Origin: Planctomycetaceae bacterium
GTDB taxonomy: Bacteria; Planctomycetota; Planctomycetia; Planctomycetales; Planctomycetaceae
Length of the DNA stretch: 6,772 bases
Direction: 5' to 3'
NCBI GenBank assembly: GCA_020426425.1
Contig: JAGQQB010000200.1
Coordinates: forward strand, 1 to 6,772
Position 1 is the stretch's first letter. Each line of letters opens with the position of its first letter. Positions 1 to 6,128 of the stretch are shown here, in pieces. Under the pieces are notes generated by a model, which saw nothing but the letters and a program-made list of their open reading frames with translations, did no database searches and was not told the origin of the DNA. The position numbers and the translations under genes are program-made.

Positions 1-191
1 CATCCGAAGTGTTTGATTTGTACAAGTGGTTGCCTTTTGTCATCCCGGCGTTTGATCGCAGGAGCGATCAACGACGATCCCCCCACGAACACTCCCCTCC
101 CTCTCACCTCTCACCTCGCCTGTCCACCGACCGGCAAAGTTTGCCGATCTGCGATTGTGTCGTTTCGCGGTTCTGGGGTAGCATCCTGCCC

Positions 192-246
192 GGTTTGAAA
201 CGGGACTCCCTGGTTCTGGTCGGAATGTCTGGTTTGATACGGACTC
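192..246. repeat. Imperfect direct repeat GGTTTGA(A/T)ACGG-ACTC
   Basis: The segment at 192-208 (GGTTTGAAACGGGACTC) recurs at 231-246 as GGTTTGATACGGACTC, with one substitution and one missing G, at a start-to-start distance of 39 bases. The pair lies about 95-150 bases before the start of the 340 gene. It could be a pair of regulator binding sites or a chance duplication; nothing in the sequence decides between them. Confidence 0.4.
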
Positions 247-322
247 TGATGAACGTGAAACAGGGGCCGGTGCGAACTGGATCGAATGGAATCGACCACG
301 GAAGTGGCTCACTGCGTGCGGT

Positions 323-330
323 GAGGAAGG
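323..330 (+). promoter_or_regulatory. Shine-Dalgarno site of the 340 gene
   Basis: GAGGAAGG lies nine bases upstream of the ATG at 340, a good match to the anti-Shine-Dalgarno core at normal spacing. It supports that ATG as the true start. None of the other three genes in the window has a comparable site. Confidence 0.7.
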
Positions 331-339
331 ATCCGAATC

Positions 340-1164
340 ATGAGCGGAAAATCGGGTGGCTCATTCGCCACCATTCTGTTGGCCCTGCCGTTGACCGCCA
401 TCGCCCTGATGGGCGTGTTTGGCGTACCGGAATTTGCTTCGGTCATTGCGTCGCACGATGGGGAAAACCTGCTCCGGAATCCTTTCCGTGGCCGCAGCGA
501 GAACGATCGGCAGCGGCCTGACTGGGATGATCGCGGCTGGGACGACCGCGACGATCCTCGCGATGCAGATCGTCGCCGGGATGCCTACGGCGAGGAATAT
601 GGCGATGATGGCTACAGCGACAACGCGCCCATGTTCGCTGATCGCGACAGCAATCGTGACCGTTGGGAAGCCGAGCCACGCGACGACGCGCGGTCTCCCA
701 ATTCACGTGACGACCGGCGGGGAACACCGTGGGATGCGCCAACTGATCGTACGCTCACTCGCAATGCGACTGCACGCGATGACAGTCCATACATGCATGA
801 TCGCGAGTATCATGAGGGATCAACCGGTCGGGGTCCCAGTGCCGCACATCCCGTCGACCCCTTCACGCCGCGCAATGATGGCTCCGCAAGTCACAGTGCC
901 TCGCAACTCGACTGGCGCGAAGCCTCACGCAAGCTCGCCGAAATGGGAATCGATCGTTATCACCTCGAACGGGGAGCAACGCCCGATACGTTCCTGTTCG
1001 TCTGCCTGGTGACTCCCGCCGGCAGTCAACACATCACCCACCGTTTCGAGTCCGAATCCGCCGATCCACTCTTGGCGGTCAATCAGGTCCTCAGCCAAGT
1101 CGACACGTGGCTGCAGCAACGCTATGCCAACAACGCTGGCTTCCCGCTGAACATTCGCCGGTAG
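340..1164 (+). CDS. Membrane-anchored or secreted protein, Asp/Arg-rich, unknown function
   Basis: I cannot assign this 274-aa protein to a named family. The ATG is supported by a GAGGAAGG ribosome site. Residues 9-29 form a hydrophobic segment after a lone Lys4, so the protein is either anchored by an uncleaved N-terminal helix or exported with a cleaved signal; a possible cleavage site follows SVIA at 34-37. Residues about 46-155 are strongly charged and of low complexity, rich in Asp, Arg and Asn with WDDRGWDDRDD-like runs, and are probably disordered. After a Ser/Thr/Gly-rich spacer, residues 190-274 look like a small folded alpha/beta domain, with FVCLVTP at 220-226, HITHRFE at 231-237 and a predicted amphipathic helix to about residue 262. 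I have an impression of similar C-termini in other planctomycete hypothetical proteins, from memory and untested. It is followed by 367 non-coding bases, so it is probably not co-transcribed with the Hsp70 gene. Confidence 0.85.
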   Translation: MSGKSGGSFATILLALPLTAIALMGVFGVPEFASVIASHDGENLLRNPFRGRSENDRQRPDWDDRGWDDRDDPRDADRRRDAYGEEYGDDGYSDNAPMFADRDSNRDRWEAEPRDDARSPNSRDDRRGTPWDAPTDRTLTRNATARDDSPYMHDREYHEGSTGRGPSAAHPVDPFTPRNDGSASHSASQLDWREASRKLAEMGIDRYHLERGATPDTFLFVCLVTPAGSQHITHRFESESADPLLAVNQVLSQVDTWLQQRYANNAGFPLNIRR

Positions 1165-1198
1165 CCTGAGCGCTTGCGTCCCCAAAAACGCAGACCTG

Positions 1199-1223
1199 AG
1201 TTCTATCGTTCAGCGACAGAACT
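1199..1223 (+). terminator. Candidate hairpin terminator after the 340 gene
   Basis: AGTTCT at 1199-1204 pairs with AGAACT at 1218-1223, and the inner TCG/CGA pair extends the stem across one A-C mismatch, leaving a five-base loop. It starts 35 bases after the stop codon at 1162-1164. The downstream bases are only loosely T-rich, so an intrinsic terminator is possible but not proved; a chance hairpin remains an alternative. Confidence 0.35.
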
Positions 1224-1295
1224 GCCTTCATTTCTGGGATGACCTGCCACAAACCTCCCTTGCGGTCTTCAGGTGAGGGCGTCTGATAAGTCGTG

Positions 1296-1507
1296 GTTGT
1301 GCCTGCCGCTGCCAGCGTCGTCGGCCCCGATCTGTTGCCAGCGCCGCCGAGTCGCAGGCGGTGAGCACCATTGATCAGGTGCCCCCGTCTTCAGGTAAAA
1401 CATCAACCAGCACTGGTGCATTGTCGGTTGCATCCGGTATCCTGGAGAGCTTGCGGCCCATCGTTTTGGTCCTTCTTGCCTGAGGCGGCTCGGTTGTTGT
1501 GCCTGCC
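1296..1507. repeat. 12-base direct repeat spaced exactly 200 bases
   Basis: GTTGTGCCTGCC occurs at 1296-1307 and again at 1496-1507. The second copy ends 24 bases before the ATG of the large gene. A second repeat pair, GTCTTCAGGT at 1265-1274 and 1387-1396, is interleaved with it. These may be remnants of a local duplication or regulator sites. Confidence 0.45.
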
Positions 1508-1531
1508 TTGGGGATAACCTGTTGCGTAACC

Positions 1532-4500
1532 ATGTCGGACACCCGCAGACGGACACCGATTGGAATTGATCTGGGGACGACCTTTTCCCTGGTCGCGTGG
1601 GTCGATGCGCAAGGACGACCGCAGACGATTACCAATGCCGAAGGGGATTTGACGACGCCCAGTGTCGTGTTCTTCGATCGCGATTCGGCCATCGTCGGAA
1701 AAGAGGCGGTGAAGGCGGCGGAGTTTGAGCCGGACCGGATCGCTCAATTCGCCAAGCGGGACATGGGGAATCTGTATTTCCATAAACAGATTCGCGGCGA
1801 GGATGTTCCGCCGGAGGTGGTCCAGTCACTCATCCTGAAGAAGCTCCGGGACGATGCTCAACTGCGGTTGGGATCGGTGAAGCAGGCGGTCATCACCGTC
1901 CCGGCGTACTTCAATGAACCGCGGCGCAAGGCGACTCAGGACGCGGGCAAACTCGCTGGCCTTGATGTGCTCGACATCGTCAATGAGCCGACAGCGGCGG
2001 CGATCGCGTACGGCGTAGAACAGGGATTCCTGCAGGCCGATGGCAACGCGAACACGCGCCAGACCGTGCTGGTGTACGACTTGGGGGGAGGCACGTTCGA
2101 CGTCACCTTAATGGACTTACAGGGACGTCAATTCGACACTGTGGCGACGGCGGGGGATGTCTTCCTGGGCGGGATCGACTGGGATCAGCGGATTGTCGAT
2201 TTCATCGCCGAAAAGTTCGTGACCGAACACGGCATTGACCCACGACAGGATGAAAGTGATCTGCAGCGTCTGCTGCATGAAGCAGAAGACGTCAAACGCT
2301 CGCTGACATCGCGTGCCGAAGTCCACATTCACTTTGCCGCCGGTGGCAAACGATTGCGGACGGCGCTCTCACGCGACGAGTTCGAAACGCTCACGGGCGA
2401 CCTGCTGGACCGGACGCAGCTCACAACCGAACGGGTGCTGCGCGAAGCAGGGCGGACATGGCGGCAGGTCGATCGGTTGCTGCTGGTGGGAGGGTCAAGC
2501 CGCATGCCGATGGTGGCCGAGATGCTCGAACGCATTTCGGGCATGCAGGTCGACCGGTCACTCTCGCCTGATGAAGCGGTCGCGCATGGTGCGGCGGTGT
2601 ACGCGGCATGGTTGACCTCGGACGAGGTGTCTGAGGCACCGACCATGTCCATCCGCAATGTCAACTCGCATGATCTTGGTGTCCTGGGGATTGAGCGGGC
2701 GACTGGACGACAGCGACGGCAGTTGATGATCGCCCGGAACACGCCACTGCCAGCGACTCAGCGGCATGTCTTCCCCACACTGGAAGATGATCAACGCAGC
2801 GTGGTGGTGAACGTCGTCGAAGGGGGTGACGCCAGCGGCAATCAAGCGACATCGATTGGTAAGTGCCTTGTGAGCGGTCTCCCTGCGGGATTGCCAGCAC
2901 GCACGCCGGTGGAAGTCACCTTCGAGTACGCCGAGAATGGACGACTGATGGTCCAGGCGTGGCTGCCAACGATCAACAAGGCGGCGACGCTGGAAATCGA
3001 GCGGGCCTCTGGACTGAGCGAAGAACGGTACGCCGCCTGGGCGCCACGAGTGGAGCAGGGGCTGCCCGATCAGACTCTGACCGGCCAGGATTCGAACGGC
3101 GACGCAACGAGCGACCAGCCGGAAGTGGCACTCGATGCGTCACTGCCGGTCTCTTCTTTTTCTGGCAACGAGTCCGCTTCGGAGACGCCGCCGCCGCCGA
3201 CGACACGAGCGGAACGTGCAGAGGTGGCGACAGTTTCGCCGCCTGCAACGGCAGCGACGCCACATCAGCAGACGCAGCCTGTCGCCCCACACACAGCACC
3301 GGTCGTACCGAAGTCTGCTGTGGGTGCCGCAACGACGAATGGTCGTGGTGCGACAAAGTTGAAATCTCCAATAACTGCCAAGTCCCCTGCGCAAGAGATA
3401 AGTCGCTCGCCGCGTCCTCCTCGTCCGCCGGTCAAGTTCTCGACCGAACCGGCCATTGAGGTTATTGCAGCGTCGAACGCGACCACCGCAGATGCGATCA
3501 CGGCAACATCGTTGCTGGAAGCACCATCGGCAGAATCGACTCCATCTTCCCCTGCAGCGTCGCGACGATCGAAATCACACAAGCTGTCCCCTCCGGTGGC
3601 ATCTGCTGCGCCGCCGAAAGCAACAGTGGAATCGAGCGCGGCCCCAGAGGTCGAGGAAGCAATTGCAGCGGCAACCAGCATGACCGCTGTTGACGAACTG
3701 ATCGAGCGAGAAGTCGATCCCGAAGAAGAGAAGCAGAAGGCACGGCAGAAGCTGTACGAACAACTCACTGTCCATGCGACCAACTTGCTGCTGCATGGCT
3801 TGGTGCTCCTGGCGCTCGGCTTGATCCTCTTGCCCAACCAGGTACGTGACCAGTTCGTGACGATCACCTCCACGATCTCGACGGAACAGCCTGAAACGCT
3901 GCAGACGCTCGACTTGTCCGATGACATGCTCGAACCGATGCAGGAAGCTGCTACGGTCACCGATGTGCTCGCCATGACCGAGGACAAGCTCGATGTCGAT
4001 ATCAACGATCTGAACCTTGCGGCCCCCAATCCTGAAGTGAAGACCGAGGGGCCTGGTTCGCCGGTCAAGATTCAGGGGGAATTGGGGGGGCGTAGCGAGG
4101 CGGGTCGGGCGGCACTGGTTGCTCGCGAAGGGGGCAACAGTGCGAGCGAAGCGGCGGTCGCCTCGGGACTGAAGTGGCTGCAGTCGATTCAACAGCCCGA
4201 TGGAAGCTGGAGTTTTGCGGAAATCGGTGGGGCGCCAGATGCGGGATCATACAAGAAGTGCTACACCGGCGCGACAGCCATGGCGCTATTGTGTTATCTC
4301 GGCGCGGGGCAAACGCACGAGAAAGGGGACTACCAGGAAACCGTCGGCAAAGCAGTTAACTTCCTGCTCAAGAGTATCAAGTCGACACCCGCCGGCGGCG
4401 ACTTGCGGGGTGAGGTCGAAGGGAACGAAGGGATGTACGTGCAGGGGTTGTGCGCGATCGCGTTGTGCGAAGCCCACGGCCTGACGAAAGACCGTCGGTT

Positions 4501-5134
4501 GCATCAAGCCTGTATTCATGTGATTGGTTTTATCATTTCCGCTCAGGATCCCAGCGGCGGCGGATGGCGATACAAACCACTTGAGAAGGGCGATACATCT
4601 GTCGTCGGCTGGCAGCTGATGGCACTGCAATCTGCAGCAGCGGCGAAGATTCGGATCCCCCCCAATGTTTCACGGGGAGTCGCTTACTTTCTCGATAGCG
4701 TGCAAGCTGAAGGAGGAAGCCAATATGGCTACACCGGCCCACAAGCGGGCCGTCCTGGCACCAGTGCCGTTGGGTTGCTTTGTCGCATGTATCTGGGGTG
4801 GGACAAGGAACAACCAGGTCTGGTGGGCGGCGTTGCCTACTTGAGCAAGACCGGTCCTTCAAAGTCCGACATCTACTACAACTATTACGCGACCCAGGTG
4901 CTGCATCACTGGGGGGGCGAGGAGTGGAAGAAGTGGAATCTCGTCATGCGGGATCGCTTGATCAACACGCAGACCCAGGAAGGACCGGCAGCCGGCAGTT
5001 GGAAGCCGACGGGGGGGCATGGCTCAAAACAGGGTGGACGACTATTCGAAACCTGCCTGAGCATCATGACGCTTGAGGTCTACTACCGGCATCTTCCGCT
5101 CTACAAACGGGAAGCGACGCAGGTGGAGTTCTAA
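1532..5134 (+). CDS. Hsp70 ATPase fused through a TM helix to a squalene-cyclase-like alpha/alpha-toroid
   Basis: This 1200-aa protein begins as an Hsp70 and ends as a toroid. The ATG at 1532 is chosen because DLGTT then falls at residues 13-17, as in DnaK; a GTG at 1499 would add 11 unlikely residues, and an in-frame stop lies at 1481. No good Shine-Dalgarno precedes it. The nucleotide-binding domain spans about 8-361 and carries all three Hsp70 signatures: IDLGTTFS (12-19), VYDLGGGTFD (181-190) and VGGSSRMP (319-326). Residues matching the DnaK catalytic set are present: Lys75, Glu152, Asp183, Thr188 and Asp190. Residues about 376-500 match the beta substrate-binding domain (NTPLP, GLPAGLPARTPVEVTF, SGLSEE). 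The usual VLLLDVTP interdomain linker and the helical lid are not recognisable. A Pro/Ala/Ser/Thr-rich stretch (about 512-705), a charged segment (728-744), one TM helix (about 749-767), an acidic spacer and the toroid (about 871-1200) follow. A cytoplasmic Hsp70 and external toroid are inferred from basic residues before the helix. Function is unknown; a membrane sensor, scaffold or tethered chaperone is plausible. Confidence 0.95.
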   Translation: MSDTRRRTPIGIDLGTTFSLVAWVDAQGRPQTITNAEGDLTTPSVVFFDRDSAIVGKEAVKAAEFEPDRIAQFAKRDMGNLYFHKQIRGEDVPPEVVQSLILKKLRDDAQLRLGSVKQAVITVPAYFNEPRRKATQDAGKLAGLDVLDIVNEPTAAAIAYGVEQGFLQADGNANTRQTVLVYDLGGGTFDVTLMDLQGRQFDTVATAGDVFLGGIDWDQRIVDFIAEKFVTEHGIDPRQDESDLQRLLHEAEDVKRSLTSRAEVHIHFAAGGKRLRTALSRDEFETLTGDLLDRTQLTTERVLREAGRTWRQVDRLLLVGGSSRMPMVAEMLERISGMQVDRSLSPDEAVAHGAAVYAAWLTSDEVSEAPTMSIRNVNSHDLGVLGIERATGRQRRQLMIARNTPLPATQRHVFPTLEDDQRSVVVNVVEGGDASGNQATSIGKCLVSGLPAGLPARTPVEVTFEYAENGRLMVQAWLPTINKAATLEIERASGLSEERYAAWAPRVEQGLPDQTLTGQDSNGDATSDQPEVALDASLPVSSFSGNESASETPPPPTTRAERAEVATVSPPATAATPHQQTQPVAPHTAPVVPKSAVGAATTNGRGATKLKSPITAKSPAQEISRSPRPPRPPVKFSTEPAIEVIAASNATTADAITATSLLEAPSAESTPSSPAASRRSKSHKLSPPVASAAPPKATVESSAAPEVEEAIAAATSMTAVDELIEREVDPEEEKQKARQKLYEQLTVHATNLLLHGLVLLALGLILLPNQVRDQFVTITSTISTEQPETLQTLDLSDDMLEPMQEAATVTDVLAMTEDKLDVDINDLNLAAPNPEVKTEGPGSPVKIQGELGGRSEAGRAALVAREGGNSASEAAVASGLKWLQSIQQPDGSWSFAEIGGAPDAGSYKKCYTGATAMALLCYLGAGQTHEKGDYQETVGKAVNFLLKSIKSTPAGGDLRGEVEGNEGMYVQGLCAIALCEAHGLTKDRRLHQACIHVIGFIISAQDPSGGGWRYKPLEKGDTSVVGWQLMALQSAAAAKIRIPPNVSRGVAYFLDSVQAEGGSQYGYTGPQAGRPGTSAVGLLCRMYLGWDKEQPGLVGGVAYLSKTGPSKSDIYYNYYATQVLHHWGGEEWKKWNLVMRDRLINTQTQEGPAAGSWKPTGGHGSKQGGRLFETCLSIMTLEVYYRHLPLYKREATQVEF
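3065..3832 (+). other. Disordered linker, charged juxtamembrane segment and TM helix within the fusion protein
   Basis: Residues about 512-705 are dominated by Pro, Ala, Ser and Thr with few hydrophobics, typical of a flexible linker replacing the Hsp70 lid. Residues 706-744 become acidic and then basic (EEEKQKARQK at 731-740), probably helical. Residues about 749-767 (NLLLHGLVLLALGLILL core) are the only clear membrane span. The basic cluster directly before it predicts N-terminus inside and C-terminus outside. The reading frame stays open throughout, so this is one gene unless an internal start such as the ATG at 3680 is also used; that ATG has no evident ribosome site. Confidence 0.85.
4142..5131 (+). 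other. Prenyltransferase/squalene-oxidase repeat toroid domain of the fusion protein
   Basis: Residues about 871-1200 contain several helical repeats ending in QW-like turns: GLKWLQSIQQPDGSWSF (879-895), an IISAQDPSGGGWRY turn, a later FLDSVQAEGG...YGY turn, and a final NTQ...GSW turn. Phrases such as GDTSVVGWQLMAL (1020-1032) and the closing TLEVYYRHLPLY are ones I associate with planctomycete proteins of the squalene-cyclase-like superfamily, usually anchored by their own N-terminal TM helix. The DXDD motif of squalene-hopene cyclase is absent, with only Asp-Thr remaining at 1021-1022, and there is no CGEQ thioester as in complement-type toroids. Terpene cyclisation is therefore unlikely; ligand or protein binding outside the membrane is an inference. 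Confidence 0.85.
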
Positions 5135-5144
5135 GCCCGTTGCA

Positions 5145-5161
5145 GGCACTCTCCGAGTGCC
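5145..5161 (+). terminator. Strong hairpin just after the Hsp70-toroid stop codon
   Basis: GGCACTC at 5145-5151 pairs perfectly with GAGTGCC at 5155-5161 around a three-base TCC loop, starting ten bases after the TAA. No T-run follows, so it is not a textbook intrinsic terminator. It may mark or stabilise the 3' end of the transcript. A ten-base palindrome, CAGCGCGCTG, follows at 5167-5176. Confidence 0.5.
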
Positions 5162-5329
5162 GTCCGCAGCGCGCTGGATGCTTGTATTCACAAGAGCGGA
5201 GTGTGGGTTGTGTGACCCTCGATCCCACGTGTGATCAGATACGACGGATACCGCGGCGCCGGTCAACTCGGTACGCTGATGGCGACAGTTAGCCGGTTGA
5301 TCAGAACTCAGGCAGATGGAAATCACAGC

Positions 5330-5887
5330 ATGGACTTCGCAGCAGCATTTGACTCGGGTTTGCCCTATCGCGAGTTTCTCGACAAGTACGCGACCCCCGA
5401 TCAACGGCAGCGCTGGGAAGCGTTTCGCGCCGGAGTCGTGCTGACTGCGACTCAGCAGGAACTGCTGGCGAGTTTTGCCCGCGAAACGAAAGTCCTGGTG
5501 CTGGCGGGGACATGGTGTGGCGACTGCGTGAATCAGTGCCCCATCTTCGAGCAATTTGAGTCTGCGTCTCGTAAGATCCTCGTGCGATACCTTGATCGTG
5601 ACGATGCTCCGCAAGTGGCCAATGCCCTGAAGACCTGCGGCGGCGCCAGGGTCCCAGCGGTGGTCTTCCTGAGCGAAGACGGCGAGTTTTGCGGTCGGTA
5701 TGGAGACCGCACTCTCGCTCGGTATCGGATGATGGTCGGGAGACTGCAAGGTGCGTCGTGCCCGACCGGTTTAGGACCGGCCGACGACACGACATCGCTC
5801 GTCGTGCAGGAATGGCTCGATCAATTCGAGCGCATTCAATGGATGCTGCGCACCTCGACGCGACTGCGACAGTTGCACGGCGATTAA
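5330..5887 (+). CDS. Thioredoxin-fold protein with CGDC active site
   Basis: This 185-aa protein has a thioredoxin-type core: beta strand KVLVLAG (54-60), the active-site motif TWCGDC (61-66) and the cis-proline loop GGARVPAVVFL (104-114, Pro109). It has no signal peptide or membrane segment and is expected in the cytoplasm. CXXC suggests a dithiol-disulfide exchange or redox-sensing role; partners are unknown. An extra Cys70 four residues after the motif (CGDCVNQC) and Cys103 and Cys121 give further thiols. The helical extension before the core (1-50) and after about 140, ending in LRTSTRLRQLHGD, fits a planctomycete thioredoxin-family type I recall, which starts with a residue pattern like MDFAAAFDSGLPYREFL; this is why I choose the ATG at 5330. 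The same frame is open back to a GTG at 5231, with another ATG at 5279, and no start has a strong ribosome site. The gene is 195 bases from the Hsp70-toroid gene and separated by a hairpin. Confidence 0.88.
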   Translation: MDFAAAFDSGLPYREFLDKYATPDQRQRWEAFRAGVVLTATQQELLASFARETKVLVLAGTWCGDCVNQCPIFEQFESASRKILVRYLDRDDAPQVANALKTCGGARVPAVVFLSEDGEFCGRYGDRTLARYRMMVGRLQGASCPTGLGPADDTTSLVVQEWLDQFERIQWMLRTSTRLRQLHGD

Positions 5888-6128
5888 CCCGGCATGGCGA
5901 GCAACGGGCAATCAGTTGCATCCCTGCGACTCACTGAGACTGTTTGCATTGAGGTTCCGATTGCAACGGCTGTGCGCATCGTAGGATCAGTGACCATCGC
6001 GCGGTGTCAATTGAGCGGCGATTGTTCTGGATCGTCATTCCTGGGTTGTTCGCCGCCGGTGCCGCTCATGATACTGCAGGGCTGTTTTGCAATACGACCT
6101 CCCTCCTCACTGCCGGGTGCTGTCCTCC
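5888..6128. other. Intergenic region between the thioredoxin and DUF1080 genes
   Basis: No gene is supported in these 241 bases; the + strand open frame crossing it from 5894 to 6193 overlaps the signal peptide of the next gene in a different frame and lacks protein-like features. No strong hairpin with a T-run was seen. The promoter of the next gene is presumably here but could not be identified with confidence. Confidence 0.55.

Larger units (their letters stand above)
1..339. other. Non-coding leader region upstream of the first gene
   Basis: No convincing gene is present here. A + strand open frame beginning at position 9 runs through this stretch but overlaps the better supported gene at 340 in another frame and has a Pro/Arg/Ser-rich composition typical of a chance frame. 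The stretch holds a pyrimidine-rich tract around 91-120 with a short TCTCACC duplication, and two similar copies of a GGTTTGA(A/T)ACGG motif at 192-208 and 231-246. No clear -35/-10 promoter pair and no tRNA-like structure could be recognised. The promoter of the 340 gene is probably in this region, but it cannot be placed. Confidence 0.6.
1165..1531. other. 367-base intergenic gap before the Hsp70-toroid gene
   Basis: No supported gene is present. Small - strand open frames cross this stretch, but they overlap the real gene's start and show no recognisable protein features. The gap contains a hairpin at 1199-1223, a smaller stem at 1175-1192 (TGCGT/ACGCA), and two exact direct repeats: GTCTTCAGGT at 1265-1274 and 1387-1396, and GTTGTGCCTGCC at 1296-1307 and 1496-1507. 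A GC-rich stem CCGCC/GGCGG lies at 1344-1361. The 5' untranslated region and promoter of the large gene are expected here, but I could not place a confident promoter. Confidence 0.6.

Noticed and set aside
9..521. 170-aa + strand open frame at the left edge
   Set aside because: It overlaps the 340 gene in another frame, has no ribosome site, and its composition (Pro/Arg/Ser/His-rich) looks like a chance frame in GC-rich DNA.
1407..1420. Inverted repeat ACCAG-CA-CTGGT in the gap before the large gene
   Set aside because: The two-base loop is too tight for a stable RNA hairpin and the arms are only five bases; may be coincidental.
1269..1556. Small - strand open frame in the intergenic gap
   Set aside because: Trp/Arg/Gln-rich, no ribosome site, overlaps the Hsp70 start, no recognisable family; probably chance.
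2863..3459. 198-aa + strand open frame inside the Hsp70 gene
   Set aside because: Different frame from the continuous Hsp70-toroid frame; Arg/Gly/Cys-rich with no recognisable motif. It also does not suggest a frameshift, because the main frame remains intact and protein-like on both sides.
3265..4068. 267-aa - strand open frame antisense to the linker and TM region
   Set aside because: It is very Ser/Ala/Val-rich with no domain signal, and mirrors the Ala/Ser/Thr-rich coding of the linker on the + strand; a typical antisense shadow.
5042..5749. 235-aa - strand open frame opposite the thioredoxin gene
   Set aside because: It lies antisense to clearly real coding sequence at both ends and has no domain features or start signal.
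6046..6075. Possible promoter TTGTTC - 18 bases - GATACT upstream of the DUF1080 gene
   Set aside because: Only about half of the consensus positions match in each box, which is expected by chance in a region this long, and planctomycete promoter consensus is not certain.
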